Shown here piece after piece: positions 37,663-38,344 of a DNA stretch of 38,344 bases (position 1 is its first letter; each line of letters starts with the position of its first letter). The stretch is from an uncultured Clostridia bacterium. GTDB lineage: Bacteria; Bacillota; Clostridia; Christensenellales; Borkfalkiaceae. Where the stretch lies: the NCBI GenBank assembly GCA_930990665.1, contig CAKNQN010000015.1, positions 1 through 38,344 on the forward strand. Direction: 5' to 3'. Under the pieces are notes generated by a model that did no database searches, was not told where the DNA came from, and saw only the letters and a program-made list of their open reading frames with translations. The translations under genes were made by a program, and so were the position numbers.

Positions 37663-37938
37663 TTACTTGTTGAGTTCGTCTTTGAGCGTCTTGCCCGGCT
37701 TAAACGAAGGAACTTTACACGCCGCGATACGGATCTTTTCTCCGGTAGCGGGATTGATCCCCTCTTTTTCACTGCGGGTCTTCGCCTCAAACGTGCCGAA
37801 GCCGACGATCTGCAGTTTGTCGCCTGCGGCCATGATCTCTTTCACGTTGCTGACAAAGGCGTCGAGAAATTTCTCCGCATCGCTCTTTTTCAGCTCCGCA
37901 TCCGCCGCGATCTTTGCGATAAATTCATTTTTGTTCAT
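37663..37938 (-). CDS. hup: HU-family DNA-binding protein
   Basis: A nucleoid protein that bends and compacts DNA as a dimer. The 91-residue product begins MNKNEFIAKIAADAELKKSDAEKF, followed by the flexible arm with INPATGEKIRIAA, and ends PSFKPGKTLKDELNK, all standard for HU. ATG 37938 is chosen for the AGGAGG directly upstream; the longer open frame has no site. It has its own promoter (37976-38004). Confidence 0.97.
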   Translation of the reverse strand: MNKNEFIAKIAADAELKKSDAEKFLDAFVSNVKEIMAAGDKLQIVGFGTFEAKTRSEKEGINPATGEKIRIAACKVPSFKPGKTLKDELNK

Positions 37939-37975
37939 ACAATTTCCTCCTGACGTATAAACGTTTTCTGCTCTC

Positions 37976-38004
37976 ATTGTATCATATCCGGAAAAATATC
38001 GCAA
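37976..38004 (-). promoter_or_regulatory. Promoter of the HU gene
   Basis: Minus strand TTGCGA (37999-38004) and TACAAT (37976-37981) are 17 bp apart, giving a leader of about 30 nt. Confidence 0.75.
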
Positions 38005-38245
38005 CACTTTTGGCGTATTTTTCAAAATTTGCACACGCCCCTCGTTTCGGATTTTCTCGGAAAAACCGTTGCCGTTCCCCTTTTTCAGTATGCTTTCCTT
38101 CGAAAAAAACAATGAGCCGTCTTCCTCGGAAGACAGATTTCTGCTCAAAGCCTATGCACAAAAAATATTTCGGACGCCCTTTCGCAAACACCCTTTCCCT
38201 TCCCGGAAAAATTTTGTAAAAAGGACAAAATCCTGTGTTTTTTAT
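38005..38245. other. Gene-free spacer between HU and tRNA-Gly
   Basis: I see no gene here on either strand. A 7-bp palindrome with a 2-nt centre (GTCTTCC/GGAAGAC near 38118-38133) is the only notable structure. Confidence 0.45.
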
Positions 38246-38274
38246 TTGACATTATACGCGGATTTTGCTATAAT
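38246..38274 (+). promoter_or_regulatory. Consensus promoter of tRNA-Gly
   Basis: TTGACA (38246-38251) and TATAAT (38269-38274) are 17 bp apart, with an extended TGC before the -10. The tRNA begins 20 bases later. Confidence 0.95.
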
Positions 38275-38293
38275 TTCTTAGCGTTGTGAAAAT

Positions 38294-38344
<51 letters not shown>

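Overview
The window looks like chromosomal DNA of an anaerobic, spore-forming Clostridia-type Firmicute, perhaps a gut member of the Christensenellales or a relative. The grounds are pyruvate:ferredoxin oxidoreductase, SpoVAC, exosporium-type collagen-like proteins, strong AGGAGG-type ribosome binding sites, TTGACA-17-TATAAT promoters, many U-tracted intrinsic terminators and a TnpW/TnpX-like recombinase. Genus cannot be judged from this sequence alone.

Layout. 1-3.6 kb: pyruvate:ferredoxin oxidoreductase, cut by the left edge. 4-4.9 kb: a DUF975 membrane protein behind a consensus promoter. 5-7.8 kb (minus): Nudix hydrolase, alpha/beta hydrolase and amidohydrolase in one operon. 8-11.6 kb (minus): spoVAC, a LURP-one-like protein, two small membrane proteins and an NSS-type sodium symporter. 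11.8-14.2 kb (minus): an Entner-Doudoroff-type operon (KDPG aldolase, YitT membrane protein, KDG kinase). 14.3-15.5 kb (minus): mnmA and tRNA-Arg(CCG). 15.7-17.7 kb: a GT2 glycosyltransferase with repeat tail, then a DUF2798 membrane protein behind a structured leader ending in a terminator. 18-31.5 kb is an accessory island. Two related collagen-like genes lie at its ends. Between them are a 5'-truncated GH43-like gene, an alpha-L-rhamnosidase with a perfect promoter, a tnpW-like small gene plus large serine recombinase, a 55-bp tandem repeat, a trehalase-like glycosidase, an Ig-like lipoprotein, a 5'-truncated DUF4838 protein and an internally deleted recombinase remnant. 31.5-38.3 kb is ordinary chromosome again: PHP phosphatase, membrane protein, rsmI, trmN6-like methyltransferase, nitroreductase, a Crp/Fnr regulator divergent from a ferredoxin-like protein, a membrane protein, HU and the start of tRNA-Gly(TCC).

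How the genes work together. KDG kinase and KDPG aldolase turn uronate-derived 2-keto-3-deoxygluconate into pyruvate and glyceraldehyde 3-phosphate. Pyruvate:ferredoxin oxidoreductase then oxidises pyruvate to acetyl-CoA. The rhamnosidase, GH43-like and trehalase-like enzymes would feed sugars from plant or mucus glycans. The Crp/Fnr regulator probably activates the divergent ferredoxin-like gene, because a 14-bp palindrome sits exactly at a class II position.

The most interesting points are (1) the compact leader RNA before the DUF2798 gene, which matches no riboswitch class I can recall; (2) the scarred island, where three deletion blocks of a second recombinase copy join a decapitated DUF4838 gene to a collagen-like gene that has lost its own 5' end; and (3) the Crp/Fnr operator architecture.
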